Shown here: piece after piece, positions 9,556 through 17,963 of the stretch
Numbering within the stretch: the first letter of the stretch is position 1
How the letters are laid out: the number at the start of each line of letters is the position of its first letter
Assembly: GCA_030949565.1 (NCBI GenBank)
Contig: JAUZSK010000013.1
Coordinates: 62,001-126,000 of the forward strand
Reading direction: 5' to 3'
DNA from: Enterobacterales bacterium
GTDB lineage: Bacteria > Pseudomonadota > Gammaproteobacteria > Enterobacterales > Kangiellaceae
DNA length: 64,000 nt
Notes under the pieces: model-generated
What the model saw: the letters and a program-made list of their open reading frames with translations, nothing else
Database searches by the model: none
What the model was told of the DNA's origin: nothing
Translations under genes and position numbers: made by a program

Positions 9556-10844
9556 TATTTTGGAAAAGAATAATGGCAATACTAACAATATTTTGGCATG
9601 GCGAAAAAGAACCTAACTTTCACTGGGAAATGAGGCAGAACTCTGCTGCTCAGTCGCTAACAAGCGAGCAATCAACCGATGCTTATCAAATAGAAAACCA
9701 TGAACTTTTAAAGGCCGATCTCAATTGTTTAAGCCAGATGGCAATGCGGGCGACGGTTCATCTAGTGATCGCTTCAAGCGATGCCTTTACTACTCAAGTA
9801 CAGCTGCCTAAAAAAGCCCAGAGACTATTAAGAAAAGCGGTTCCTTTTATGCTAGAGGAAGAGGTTGCAAGCCCAGTGGATGAAATGTTTTTTGCCTTAG
9901 GTGAACGCAGTAAAAATGAGAAATTAGAAGTAAGAGCGATCAATAAAAATTACCTAGAGAAATTAATAGCAGAGTTTAAAAATGCTGAGATTGAAATTAA
10001 AGCGCTGTATTTGGATAATGACTTTATTGCGGCGCCGGAATTAGGCTGTCGTCTAGTAATCGACCAACAGGAGTGTTGGTTTATTAACCAAGATAACGAG
10101 CGTTGGAGCTGTCATACAGATGATTTTAATTGGCTTATACAAAAATATCTTGCGACCGACGGTGATGAAGAACTGCCTGTAGCCATTCCTCTAGAAATTT
10201 ATGCCGGACAAGAGTGTGATTCTTTTGTTCGAAATTTACCAGTCGGACGATTTGCGGTGGAGCAAAATTACTTTGATGACCGCTACCAGTTTCTACTGGA
10301 TAATCAGAGCCAACCGATCAATCTACTACAGGCAGAATATGAGCCGAAAAAAGAAACCAGTAGCAGCCGTCTTTTTCTGATTCAAAGTGCTAAAGTTGCT
10401 GGCTGGGTATTAGCGGCATTTCTGGTTTATCAGACGACTCTTATCTACACGCTTTCTGAGAAAAAACAGCAGTTGGTTACACAACAAACGTCAATTTATA
10501 AGCAGGCCTTTCCTAAGGTCCGAAAAGTAAGAATGCCTTATCGATCAATGAAAAGTTATCTATCGAAAATTGGTGCGACTAGTGGCGAGGGTAATTTTTT
10601 AACTCTGTTAAGTTCAGTCAGTAATGAAATACAGGATCTTAGCAAAATATATCCTACTAATTTAAGTTATGATAACCAGCGAAAAGAGTTAAAGCTTGAC
10701 TTGATTGCCTCTGACCTAATGGTCCTCGACCAATTTGCCGACTCGCTAAAAAAAGCTGGCCATAGTGTTGAGCGTTCTTCTGAAACGCAAAGGGGTAGTG
10801 GTTACTCAAGCCGTATTACGCTAAAGAAAATGGCTAGTCAATAG
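9552..10844 (+). CDS. gspL: type II secretion system protein GspL
   Basis: GspL is the bitopic inner-membrane protein that recruits the GspE ATPase. The 430-residue product has an actin-like cytoplasmic domain (about 1-260, including KKAQRLLRKAVPFMLEEEVA, a hallmark of GspL). One membrane segment follows at about 277-297 (VAGWVLAAFLVYQTTLIYTL), then a periplasmic ferredoxin-like domain. It overlaps gspK by 4 bp (ATGA) and precedes gspM by 99 bp. The length fits the family. Confidence 0.92.
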   Translation: MIFWKRIMAILTIFWHGEKEPNFHWEMRQNSAAQSLTSEQSTDAYQIENHELLKADLNCLSQMAMRATVHLVIASSDAFTTQVQLPKKAQRLLRKAVPFMLEEEVASPVDEMFFALGERSKNEKLEVRAINKNYLEKLIAEFKNAEIEIKALYLDNDFIAAPELGCRLVIDQQECWFINQDNERWSCHTDDFNWLIQKYLATDGDEELPVAIPLEIYAGQECDSFVRNLPVGRFAVEQNYFDDRYQFLLDNQSQPINLLQAEYEPKKETSSSRLFLIQSAKVAGWVLAAFLVYQTTLIYTLSEKKQQLVTQQTSIYKQAFPKVRKVRMPYRSMKSYLSKIGATSGEGNFLTLLSSVSNEIQDLSKIYPTNLSYDNQRKELKLDLIASDLMVLDQFADSLKKAGHSVERSSETQRGSGYSSRITLKKMASQ

Positions 10845-10943
10845 TGGTTAACCGGTGAATTAAATAACTTAACGCCTAGTATTAATTAGCATCAAGGATC
10901 AAGCATCAAGCTACAAATAAGTTGGAAAGAAAAAGGAAACAAT

Positions 10944-11423
10944 ATGGATTCAATAAAAGAATGGTATAACGCTCTGGATGAGGGCGAGCAAAAAATCGTA
11001 TTTAGTGCTGCAATCGTGATCGGTATGCTAATGCTGTATCTTATTGTTGTCGATCCAGTGGTGGCTAAGGTCAATGAGTTACAAAACCAAGTGATGTCTA
11101 AACAAAAAAATGTCGATTGGATGAAGCAGCAGTTACCGATTATTATGGCAAGCAAAAATCCAACAAGTAGCAATCCGACGTCAGCTTTATCACTATCAGC
11201 GATTGTTAATCGCACCACGGGAAATTACAAATTACCGGTTTCCCGCAGAGATAGTAAGTCACCCTATGAGATGCAGATATGGTTTGATAATGTCAATTTT
11301 GATTCATTTTTGTCTTGGGCTTCGGAGCTAGAGTCGCGCTACGGAGTGACCATCGCCAATGTAAATGTGCGTAGTCGAGACCGTAATGGTATCACTAGCA
11401 TTAATGTCAAATTATTAAAATAA
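10944..11423 (+). CDS. gspM: type II secretion system protein GspM
   Basis: GspM partners GspL in the inner-membrane platform. The 159-residue product has a short cytoplasmic start, one membrane segment at about 18-38 (IVFSAAIVIGMLMLYLIVVDPV), a coiled segment, and a small C-terminal ferredoxin-like domain (WFDNVNFDSFLSWASELESRYGV, then NVNVRSRDRNG). An AAGGAA ribosome binding site precedes the ATG. Its position between gspL and gspN supports the call. The 99-bp gap before it contains a short CATCAAG-type triple repeat. Confidence 0.92.
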   Translation: MDSIKEWYNALDEGEQKIVFSAAIVIGMLMLYLIVVDPVVAKVNELQNQVMSKQKNVDWMKQQLPIIMASKNPTSSNPTSALSLSAIVNRTTGNYKLPVSRRDSKSPYEMQIWFDNVNFDSFLSWASELESRYGVTIANVNVRSRDRNGITSINVKLLK

Positions 11424-11513
11424 TGTTGATTTAATCGTTCAAAACCAATAGCGTCTACTATCACTCGCCTTTATAGATTAGCAACACTAAAAATTAACAC
11501 TAAAGAGCTTTCG

Positions 11514-12258
11514 ATGAAAAAAAAGAATCGCCATTTTATCACTCGTTTTCATAATGTTTGTCTTAATGACCGCACCAGTTAATCTTTTAACTAGCATTAT
11601 TGAAAAACAAAACCGAGTTCAGGTCATGGGTTTGAAAGGCACCCTGTGGCGAGGGCAAATCGAGCAATTGAATTATTCATCTTGGCAATTGAATCAGGTC
11701 AATTATTCGCTAGCTTTTTTTCCTTTACTGATAGGTAAGGTTTCAACCCACTTATCGATTAAAAAAGGCGATCTCCGCGGTCCTCTTGATCTCATTCTGG
11801 TCTCACAAACTGAGTTACAAATAGAGCATGCAAAGCTAGAGATGTCAGCCAGCCAATTGCAGCGGTTTATTCCCTTTCCCGGAGTGTCATTAAAGGGTGA
11901 ATTATCGACGGATGATTTTTCATTGACTTTAGACAAAGCGCGATTAATAGCCATTTCGGGACTCACTCATTGGATGAATTCAGAGGTTAGTATAGGCTCT
12001 AATCAATTTACATTAGGTAATTATTCCGCTGAGTGGAAAACCGATAGCTCGGGTAAAATGACTGGCCGAATTATTACCTCAACTAATGCTCTATCATTGC
12101 AAGGAAATATTAGTCTTAGCCCGCAGGGTGTTTTTGAATTTAAAGGTAGCGTAGCAAAAGATATTGACCAGCGCCTTTACAATTCCTTATTGTTTTTTTC
12201 TAGTGGTCCTGTAAAAGATGGACGGCTACCACTGCTTTTTAAGAAAAAAATATTTTAA
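11514..12258 (+). CDS. gspN: type II secretion system protein GspN (frameshifted near start)
   Basis: GspN is an inner-membrane T2SS protein of poorly defined role that is missing from some systems. The likely start is ATG 11514, with AAAGAG upstream, immediately followed by eight A residues. In this frame translation stops after about 22 codons. With seven A residues the frame becomes MKKRIAILSLVFIMFVLMTA, a good N-terminal membrane anchor, and runs on to 12258 (about 247 residues). Family motifs seen are GLKGTLWRGQ and LSIKKGDLRGPLDL. The break is exactly in a homopolymer, so a read error or slippage site is the simplest explanation. If the sequence is right, translation could start instead at ATG 11554 with a shortened anchor. 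Confidence 0.85.
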
Positions 12259-12303
12259 TTCATTAGATAGATTAAACCGTTGATTAATCTGGAATGCAAT
12301 TAG

Positions 12304-12972
12304 ATGGACAAGGTACAAAAGATAGCTATAGACTGGTCGGAGATAGATACTGTCTTGTTAGATATGGATGGGACACTGCTTGACTTGCATTTTGATAATT
12401 ATTTTTGGCAGATTTATATTCCTCAAGTCTATGCGGTTAAACATGAAATCTCGTTACAACAGTCTGCTGCACTTTTAACTAAGTTATCGAAACAACAAAT
12501 GGGTAAACTCAATTGGTATTGTTTAGACTATTGGTCGGAGCAATTAAGTTTGGATGTCGTTGCGTTGAAAAATGACCTAGCGGATAAGATTCAGTTTAGA
12601 CCTAATACCATGGCTTTTTTAGAGCGTATGAAACAGATAGGTAAAAGACTGATTTTAGCAACTAATGCTCATCCTAAGGCTATCGAGTTAAAGCTTCTGC
12701 AAACAGACTTTAGTCAGTATTTTGATGCCTTATCTTCTTCTCATACTCTAGGCCACCCCAAAGAAGAGCAACAGTATTGGCATCTACTAAGCAAGCAGTT
12801 TCAATTAGATAAAGAGCGATGTTTATTTATTGATGACAGTTTAAGTGTACTGGCCAGTGCCCAAACTTTTGGCATTGCCCATCTATTAGCGGTCACTCGG
12901 CCTGATATGCAAAAATCATCACAAGATCCAGCACCCTATACTGGTATCGACGATTTTATTCAGTTACTCTAG
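12304..12972 (+). CDS. yrfG: HAD-family GMP/IMP nucleotidase, YrfG-like
   Basis: This is a haloacid-dehalogenase-fold phosphatase, predicted to dephosphorylate purine nucleotides like E. coli YrfG. The 222-residue protein has HAD motif I (LLDMDGTLLDLHFDNYFW, nucleophile and acid/base Asp), motif II (LILATNAHP, in place of Ser/Thr), motif III Lys in the GHPKEE region, and motif IV (CLFIDDS). The string LHFDNYFW after motif I is characteristic of the YrfG group. It lies between gspN and nudE, as in other gammaproteobacteria with this gene order. Start at ATG 12304; the ribosome binding site is weak. Confidence 0.87.
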   Translation: MDKVQKIAIDWSEIDTVLLDMDGTLLDLHFDNYFWQIYIPQVYAVKHEISLQQSAALLTKLSKQQMGKLNWYCLDYWSEQLSLDVVALKNDLADKIQFRPNTMAFLERMKQIGKRLILATNAHPKAIELKLLQTDFSQYFDALSSSHTLGHPKEEQQYWHLLSKQFQLDKERCLFIDDSLSVLASAQTFGIAHLLAVTRPDMQKSSQDPAPYTGIDDFIQLL

Positions 12973-13045
12973 AGCTATAACAGAAACTACCTAGAATGCA
13001 CAGTCTGGATTACGCGAGCTAGATTAAACCAATAAGACCAAGCCT

Positions 13046-13618
13046 ATGTTCATACCGCCAAAACAAGCTAAGCAAAAACCGATCATTACTCATACTAAAC
13101 AGGTCGCCAAAACCCGTATTTTTGAGGTAGAGGAGCTTGACTTAGAGTTTTCTAATGGCGAGAAAAGAACGTTCGAGCGGTTAGTGGCGGGAGCGAATGG
13201 CGCGGTAATGATTGTAGCAATCCTCGATAATGAGTTTTTGCTACTGATTCGTGAATATTCAGCTGGCACGCATGATTACCAACTAGCCTTTCCCAAAGGC
13301 TTAATGGAAAGTGGTGAGACGGTGGAGCAAGCAGCCAATCGAGAACTGATGGAAGAGGTTGGTTTTGGAGCGAATAAATTTACTGTGATGAAACAAATGA
13401 CGCTAGCTCCCGGATATTTAACCCACCGTATGAATTTGCTGTTTGCTGAATCACTTTACGAGGAGAAAAGGCAAGGTGATGAACCGGAAGAACTTGAGGT
13501 GGTTAAGTGGCGACTGGACGAGCTGGATAAACTTATTGAACAACCCGATTTTACCGAGGCACGTTCTGTTGCGGCATTATTTTTAGCTCAAAAAATTATA
13601 CAGTCGAAAATTAAATAG
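13046..13618 (+). CDS. nudE: ADP compounds hydrolase NudE
   Basis: NudE is a Nudix hydrolase acting on ADP-ribose, Ap3A, NADH and related ADP compounds. The 190-residue protein carries a complete Nudix box (GLMESGETVEQAANRELMEEVG; pattern G-x5-E-x7-REUxEExG). The flanking strand YQLAFPKG is the NudE-type lead-in, and LAPGYLTHRMNLLFAE is typical of the subfamily. It sits between yrfG and cysQ, the conserved gamma-proteobacterial arrangement. Length is normal and all catalytic Glu residues are present. Confidence 0.92.
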   Translation: MFIPPKQAKQKPIITHTKQVAKTRIFEVEELDLEFSNGEKRTFERLVAGANGAVMIVAILDNEFLLLIREYSAGTHDYQLAFPKGLMESGETVEQAANRELMEEVGFGANKFTVMKQMTLAPGYLTHRMNLLFAESLYEEKRQGDEPEELEVVKWRLDELDKLIEQPDFTEARSVAALFLAQKIIQSKIK

Positions 13619-13665
13619 CAGCAATTATTAAAACTAACTATTGGTTATCCTAAAGGAATAAGAAA

Positions 13666-14484
13666 ATGCAAAAAATGTTAAAGGAAATCATAAAAGTCGC
13701 TCAAAAAGCAGGCGACAAGATTCTTGAAATATACCAAAGTGATGATTTCGATGTTCAAATAAAAGGTGATGATTCGCCTTTAACCAAAGCAGATATAGCA
13801 GCACATCATGTGATTGTCGATTTTCTCGAAGCCGAATATCCAGAAATCCCATGTTTGTCAGAAGAAAGCGCGGCCATTGATTTTTCGGTGCGCCAACAAT
13901 GGCAGCAAAGTTTTGTGATTGATCCGCTTGATGGTACCAAGGAGTTTATTGCGAGAAATGGCGAGTTTACAGTGAACATCGCTCTACAAAAGGCTGGCAA
14001 ACCGATCCTCGGCGTGATCTATGTGCCGGTCTCCGGTGTGACCTATTATGCGGCAGAAGGTGTTGGTGCATTTAAGCAAGAAAAAGCTCAAGCAGCGCAT
14101 CCAATCAAAGTGAGAGGTTTAGAACAAAAACAAGGGAGGCCACACTTTACAGTGGTTGCTAGTCGTCGTCATGGGCTGGATAAGGTGGAAACCCTTTGTC
14201 AGAATTTTGCCAGCTATGATTTAACCAGTCGCGGAAGCTCCTTAAAAATGTGCATGGTGGCAGAAGGCAGCGCCGATTTTTATCCGCGCTTAGCGCTCAC
14301 TTCAGAATGGGACACCGCGGCAGCACAAGCCATTGTCGAACAAGCCGGTGGGCAAATTGTTAAGTTGGATTTTTCGCCGATGCAGTACAATCAAAAAGAC
14401 TCGCTTCTCAATCCTTTCTTTTTAGTCTTAGGTGATCCTGATTTCGATTGGCAGTCGGAGCTCATTGTTCCCGAACTCGATTAA
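13666..14484 (+). CDS. cysQ: 3'(2'),5'-bisphosphate nucleotidase CysQ
   Basis: CysQ removes the 3'-phosphate from PAP produced during sulfate assimilation; it belongs to the inositol monophosphatase superfamily. The 272-residue protein shows the metal-binding motifs: LTKADIAAHH, PCLSEES (Glu ligand), DPLDGTKEF (the DPLDGT signature) and EWDTAAAQAIVEQAGG (C-terminal WD motif). An AAAGGAA ribosome binding site precedes the ATG. The gene follows nudE by 47 bp and ends next to a repeat array whose last unit could form a terminator-like hairpin. Confidence 0.93.
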   Translation: MQKMLKEIIKVAQKAGDKILEIYQSDDFDVQIKGDDSPLTKADIAAHHVIVDFLEAEYPEIPCLSEESAAIDFSVRQQWQQSFVIDPLDGTKEFIARNGEFTVNIALQKAGKPILGVIYVPVSGVTYYAAEGVGAFKQEKAQAAHPIKVRGLEQKQGRPHFTVVASRRHGLDKVETLCQNFASYDLTSRGSSLKMCMVAEGSADFYPRLALTSEWDTAAAQAIVEQAGGQIVKLDFSPMQYNQKDSLLNPFFLVLGDPDFDWQSELIVPELD

Positions 14485-14490
14485 ATCACT

Positions 14491-14596
14491 CCCTCGTTAT
14501 TCCCGCGTTCCCCGTCATTCCCGCGCTCCCCCGTCATTCCCGCGTTGCCCCGTCATTCCCGCGCTTACCCGTCATTCCCGAGAAGGCGGGAATCCA
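14491..14596. repeat. array of CGTCATTCCCGCG-type repeats ending in a hairpin
   Basis: About five near-identical units of 18-20 bp with core CGTCATTCCCGCG follow the cysQ stop, separated by short C-rich joints (the first unit is degenerate, CGTTATTCCCGCG). The last unit changes to ATTCCCG-agaagg-CGGGAAT, a 7-bp perfect stem with a 6-nt loop, followed by CCACC. The core resembles the widespread proteobacterial REP/dRS3-like family (ATTCCC...GGGAAT). Only the final copy carries both arms; the others look like a tandem expansion of one arm. A small ORF through the repeats (including RHSREGGNP) is a by-product of the repeat. Confidence 0.8.
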
Positions 14597-14697
14597 CCAA
14601 CTGCCAGACAAATAAAACCATGCAACAATCAATGACTAGCATTCACCTCACTCTAATCAACTCTATCAGTAATAAGCCGCCGCTTTTATAGGAACCG

Positions 14698-16485
14698 ACA
14701 TTCCGCACCCAGTTTTAGGGAATAAAATCTGCTGATAAATATCTCCTAGGCAGTTAATAGTCGTCTGGTGTCTAGGCTGTAAATTAACCGCATGTCGTTC
14801 GCTAGCTATCAATGGTCAAGACATGAAGGTGCCCATGATTACAGAAGAACACCCGAACGCGAGCGGTGGGGCGTTGGCTGGGCTTCTTCTTCATGTCAGG
14901 AAAATACACTTTTTTTGTCTTTAACTCTTCTTTCTGATTCCTTGTGCTCCAATGCCGCATAAATCATCAAGCAGCAAGTCATGATCATTAATAACGCTTC
15001 AATTCGCTCTGGCTTTTTTAGGTAAAGTGATGAGGTTAAAAAGTCGGGGCTTTTTAAGAAACGAAAGCCTTTTTCAACACTTTGTTGCGATTTGTAAAGG
15101 CTCAACATTTTGTTCATAGTGAGTGTTTTTGAGCAGTCATTCGTGGCAAGAATAAACAGACCTTTTTGGGCGAGTAATGTTGCTCTTTTTGTAAGTCACA
15201 AGCCAGATCCCCGCTGATCTGGTAATCTATTCGAATGGGCGTTTGCTCGCGTTTGGGGCGACCGCTATTTTTATACACATCGATACTGATGATCGCTGAG
15301 TTATGAACCGTGATCATGTTTTGTTGTTTTTCCCAGTCGTTTAACGCTTTGTTTGCATCGGTGGTGCAGGCAAAACGTTGCTGGCAGAGTTTTTTAAAAG
15401 CTTTGATTGATTGCTCGGTGGTTTTTAGTATTTTTGTCGAGTGTTTTTTGCTCTCGTTTAGTGGCTTGTTCACTGCGAATGAGTAGCCAGCGTTGTTGAA
15501 CTCCGCCATAATCTGAGTCAAACCATTTGCCGCTGTAGCCTTCGCTGATCGGTTCGAATGTGGCGGGATCATGTTCGGCAATTAACTGTTTGGCTTGGGT
15601 GATCTTTTGTGGCACACGGGTGATAAACAATTGTTTTTGTTGCTCTAACGATTGAATGGTTTCTGCCACATAAAGGGCTGCGTCTGCAATAAAGTATCGA
15701 CTTTTCTGAGCGGCTTTTAGGCTTTTAATATGTGATTTAACGATTTTTTTGAAGCCCTCTGCATCATTAACATTACCGCTGGCAGCTTGCATATAAACCG
15801 GAATACCCGCTTGATTTTCAGTGATCAAATTGAGCACCACTTGGTTAAGCTCAGGACGATGATCGCGGCTATAGCCTCGGACAAGTTTGATAGCATTGAT
15901 CTCTGAGCCGTCGGTATGATATTGACCGTCTACATGTAAGCTAGTGGAGTCAAGATTAACCCCTCGCAAGGTAAGCCGAGGTAAGTGACGACTTTCTCCG
16001 ACAATCCCTGATAGAGTTTTGATACACCGGTTTCATAGAGCTGATCAAGACAACGTCCAAGCGCATCATCATTAATATGCTCAGCCTTGATCCCCTTTCT
16101 AATCAACCGCTCAACCGGTTTTTCTGCAAAATATTCGGGATACATATGCAGTGTTCGACCAACAAATCCCAAGCCATTTAACAGCATAGAAAACGACCAA
16201 TTCTCCGCAAGAGATATTGCGGTATTCGCTTTGATTAGGATGAGCTTGATCGAAGAATTGGGCAACCCCTAACTCTTTGCACATACCAGCGACGAGACCT
16301 AAATGATCGAGTCCTTTTGTTGAATAAGACGTTGACATAGTGTTTCCGACGTTCAAAAGAAACAATAGATCAAATCAAGCAGGCTGTGTCAATAACTATT
16401 TGATTTAATTGGCATTATATCGCAAATCGAGATCCTTTAAGGGTATTTTTGATGGGACTTATTCGATTAACTAGGTGCGGAATGA
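14698..16485. mobile_element. degenerate IS1634-like insertion sequence
   Basis: The element is bounded by imperfect terminal inverted repeats. The left end has CATTCCGCACC at 14699-14709 and the right end has GGTGCGGAATG at 16474-16484, with a further AGTT match inward. It is about 1.79 kb long and holds one transposase gene on the minus strand, broken by several frameshifts. The transposase resembles IS1634-group (DUF4277 plus DDE) proteins. I could not define a clear target-site duplication. It lies between the repeat array and dciA, at the edge of the conserved dciA/M23 segment. Confidence 0.8.
14802..16338 (-). pseudogene. IS1634-like transposase, multiply frameshifted
   Basis: The minus strand encodes, in pieces, one IS1634-family transposase. 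It begins MSTSYSTKGLDHLGLVAGMC (ATG at 16338), continues LLNGLGFVGRTLHMYPEYF, then GVNLDSTSLHVDGQ with the first DDE Asp and YFIADAALY with the second. Next come the QSVEKGFRFLKSPDF block (the Glu region) and a C-terminus KKVYFPDMKKKPSQRPTAR ending at a TAG at 14802-14804. Five changes of frame are needed, near 16216, 15965, 15427, 15166 and 14935. At least three coincide with A or T runs (for example GTTTTC for GTTTC, and CAAAAAT for CAAAAT). Either the IS is dead or the sequence carries indel errors. The catalytic residues look intact otherwise. Confidence 0.85.
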
Positions 16486-16537
16486 CAGTTATATCTGTTA
16501 GATTGATTGGTAATATCTTGTCGGCCGCGATTTACTA

Positions 16538-16843
16538 TTATTTAGGTTGGATTATCATCTCGATATTGACTAAATTTATAAAACCTTGCTGCCTAAATTG
16601 GTCGAGCAATTGAGGTAGTTTAAACCTTAGCTTATTTGCCCAAGCGGGGCTATCAACGGCAAGTACAAGGATATTTTTGCGAATATTACTAATGCGACAA
16701 TGTTGAGAAAGCGCAGAACCTAATAGGTTAGGTAGGCACTGGTTTATAGCTTCAATACGCTTTAATTGATCCAACAAAGCTTGAACGTCACCTTTCGGGT
16801 GGTTCAATAAGTGACTAATTGTTTGAGGTTTTTTGCTAGTCAT
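16538..16843 (-). CDS. dciA: DUF721 protein, DciA-type helicase-loader candidate
   Basis: This is a small DUF721 protein of 101 residues. DciA is the ancestral loader of the DnaB replicative helicase in bacteria lacking a DnaC-type loader. The conserved core is visible: CRISNIRKNILVLAVDSPAWANKLRFKLPQLL, where the W-A-N-K-L-R segment is the family hallmark. In Pseudomonas a DUF721 gene lies between lpxC and an M23 peptidase gene just upstream of secA. Here the M23 neighbour is kept, but lpxC is absent from the window and the IS lies downstream of the gene. The helicase-loading role is inferred from the family. Confidence 0.82.
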   Translation of the reverse strand: MTSKKPQTISHLLNHPKGDVQALLDQLKRIEAINQCLPNLLGSALSQHCRISNIRKNILVLAVDSPAWANKLRFKLPQLLDQFRQQGFINLVNIEMIIQPK

Positions 16844-17021
16844 GTTAAATTTACTGATTAATTTTGGTCAATAAGCTCTCTATTTAACTAATTGGTCACA
16901 ATAACATAATTTTACAGCTTGACCTAGAATTAAGCTGTTATTTAATTTTGACGGTTAATGACACACATTGCGCGTGTTTTTATACGTTTTTAGAATTTGA
17001 ATCCAACGATGTAGAATCGAT

Positions 17022-17954
17022 ATGAGTATTACAATCTTACAAAGATCTTCTCAAGGCATGAGAAGCGTAAAATTAAAAAATGGATTTTTGTATACTGCAG
17101 TTTTGCTATTTTTTGTTGCTCCGTTAGGTGCAGCATATAGTGGTTACTATTACGCTATGGCGGGCGATAAACGAGCTAATGTTGAGCAAACAACTATCGA
17201 TAATTGGAAAAATGAAATAGACCAACAGTGGCAACAATTGGAATCAGCGAAGCATGTCTCTCAAACACAAATAAATGCACTGACCGCTCGTTTAGGTTTA
17301 ATTCAAGCACATATTACTCGACTCGATGCTGCAAGTGAGCGAGTTCTTAGTATTTCCGGAATCGACGCCAAAGAATTTAATTTTGGCAGTGCTCCGGCAT
17401 TAGGTGGTCCCGAAAAACTGACGGGTGAAGGATTTGAAAACAACTATGACTTAAATAATGCCTTTGATAAAGTTAAATTATCACTACAATCGAGAGAGCA
17501 ACAATTAAATGTACTTGAATCTTTGTTGATGGATAAATACATGGGAACCGAACGCTATATTTCCGGGCGTCCTACTAGAAAAGGCTGGTTATCTTCATTT
17601 TATGGTGAGCGAAGCGATCCCTTTACTGGATTACCGGCTTGGCATGCTGGCGTTGATTTTGCGGGTTCTGAAGGTGATGGTGTATTTGCCACTGCCGCTG
17701 GCGTTGTTTCTTGGGTTGGCAAGCGCTCCGGTTACGGATTATTAATTGAGATTAATCATGGTGACGGATTGGTCACCCGTTACGGACATAATTTAAAAGC
17801 CTTGGTTAAAAAAGGTGACGTGGTTAAGAAGGACCAAGTAATCTCAAAAATGGGGAATTCAGGCCGCTCTACAGGCGCCCATGTTCATTATGAAGTGATT
17901 AAAAATGGACGCCCGACCGATCCCGCACCCTACATCAATCGCAAAAAAAGTTAG
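17022..17954 (+). CDS. M23 (LytM) family peptidase, membrane-anchored
   Basis: Predicted cell-wall endopeptidase or EnvC/NlpD-like activator. The 310-residue protein has one membrane segment at about 23-45, a periplasmic coiled coil (about 55-100 and 150-175), and a C-terminal LytM domain with the zinc motifs: HxxxD in WHAGVDFAG and HxH in GAHVHYEV. All metal ligands are present, so it is probably catalytic. It is divergent from dciA and corresponds by context to the Pseudomonas M23 gene that normally precedes secA. The start ATG has no strong ribosome binding site. Its specific substrate cannot be told from sequence. Confidence 0.9.
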   Translation: MSITILQRSSQGMRSVKLKNGFLYTAVLLFFVAPLGAAYSGYYYAMAGDKRANVEQTTIDNWKNEIDQQWQQLESAKHVSQTQINALTARLGLIQAHITRLDAASERVLSISGIDAKEFNFGSAPALGGPEKLTGEGFENNYDLNNAFDKVKLSLQSREQQLNVLESLLMDKYMGTERYISGRPTRKGWLSSFYGERSDPFTGLPAWHAGVDFAGSEGDGVFATAAGVVSWVGKRSGYGLLIEINHGDGLVTRYGHNLKALVKKGDVVKKDQVISKMGNSGRSTGAHVHYEVIKNGRPTDPAPYINRKKS

Positions 17955-17963
17955 TCCAAGCAT

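Noticed and set aside
14491-14596. Possible CRISPR array
   Set aside because: Units are 18-20 bp with spacers of only a few bases; no cas genes nearby.
14432-14635. Small ORF through the repeat array
   Set aside because: Its product is translated REP-like repeat (RHSREGGNP and similar); no ribosome binding site or family.
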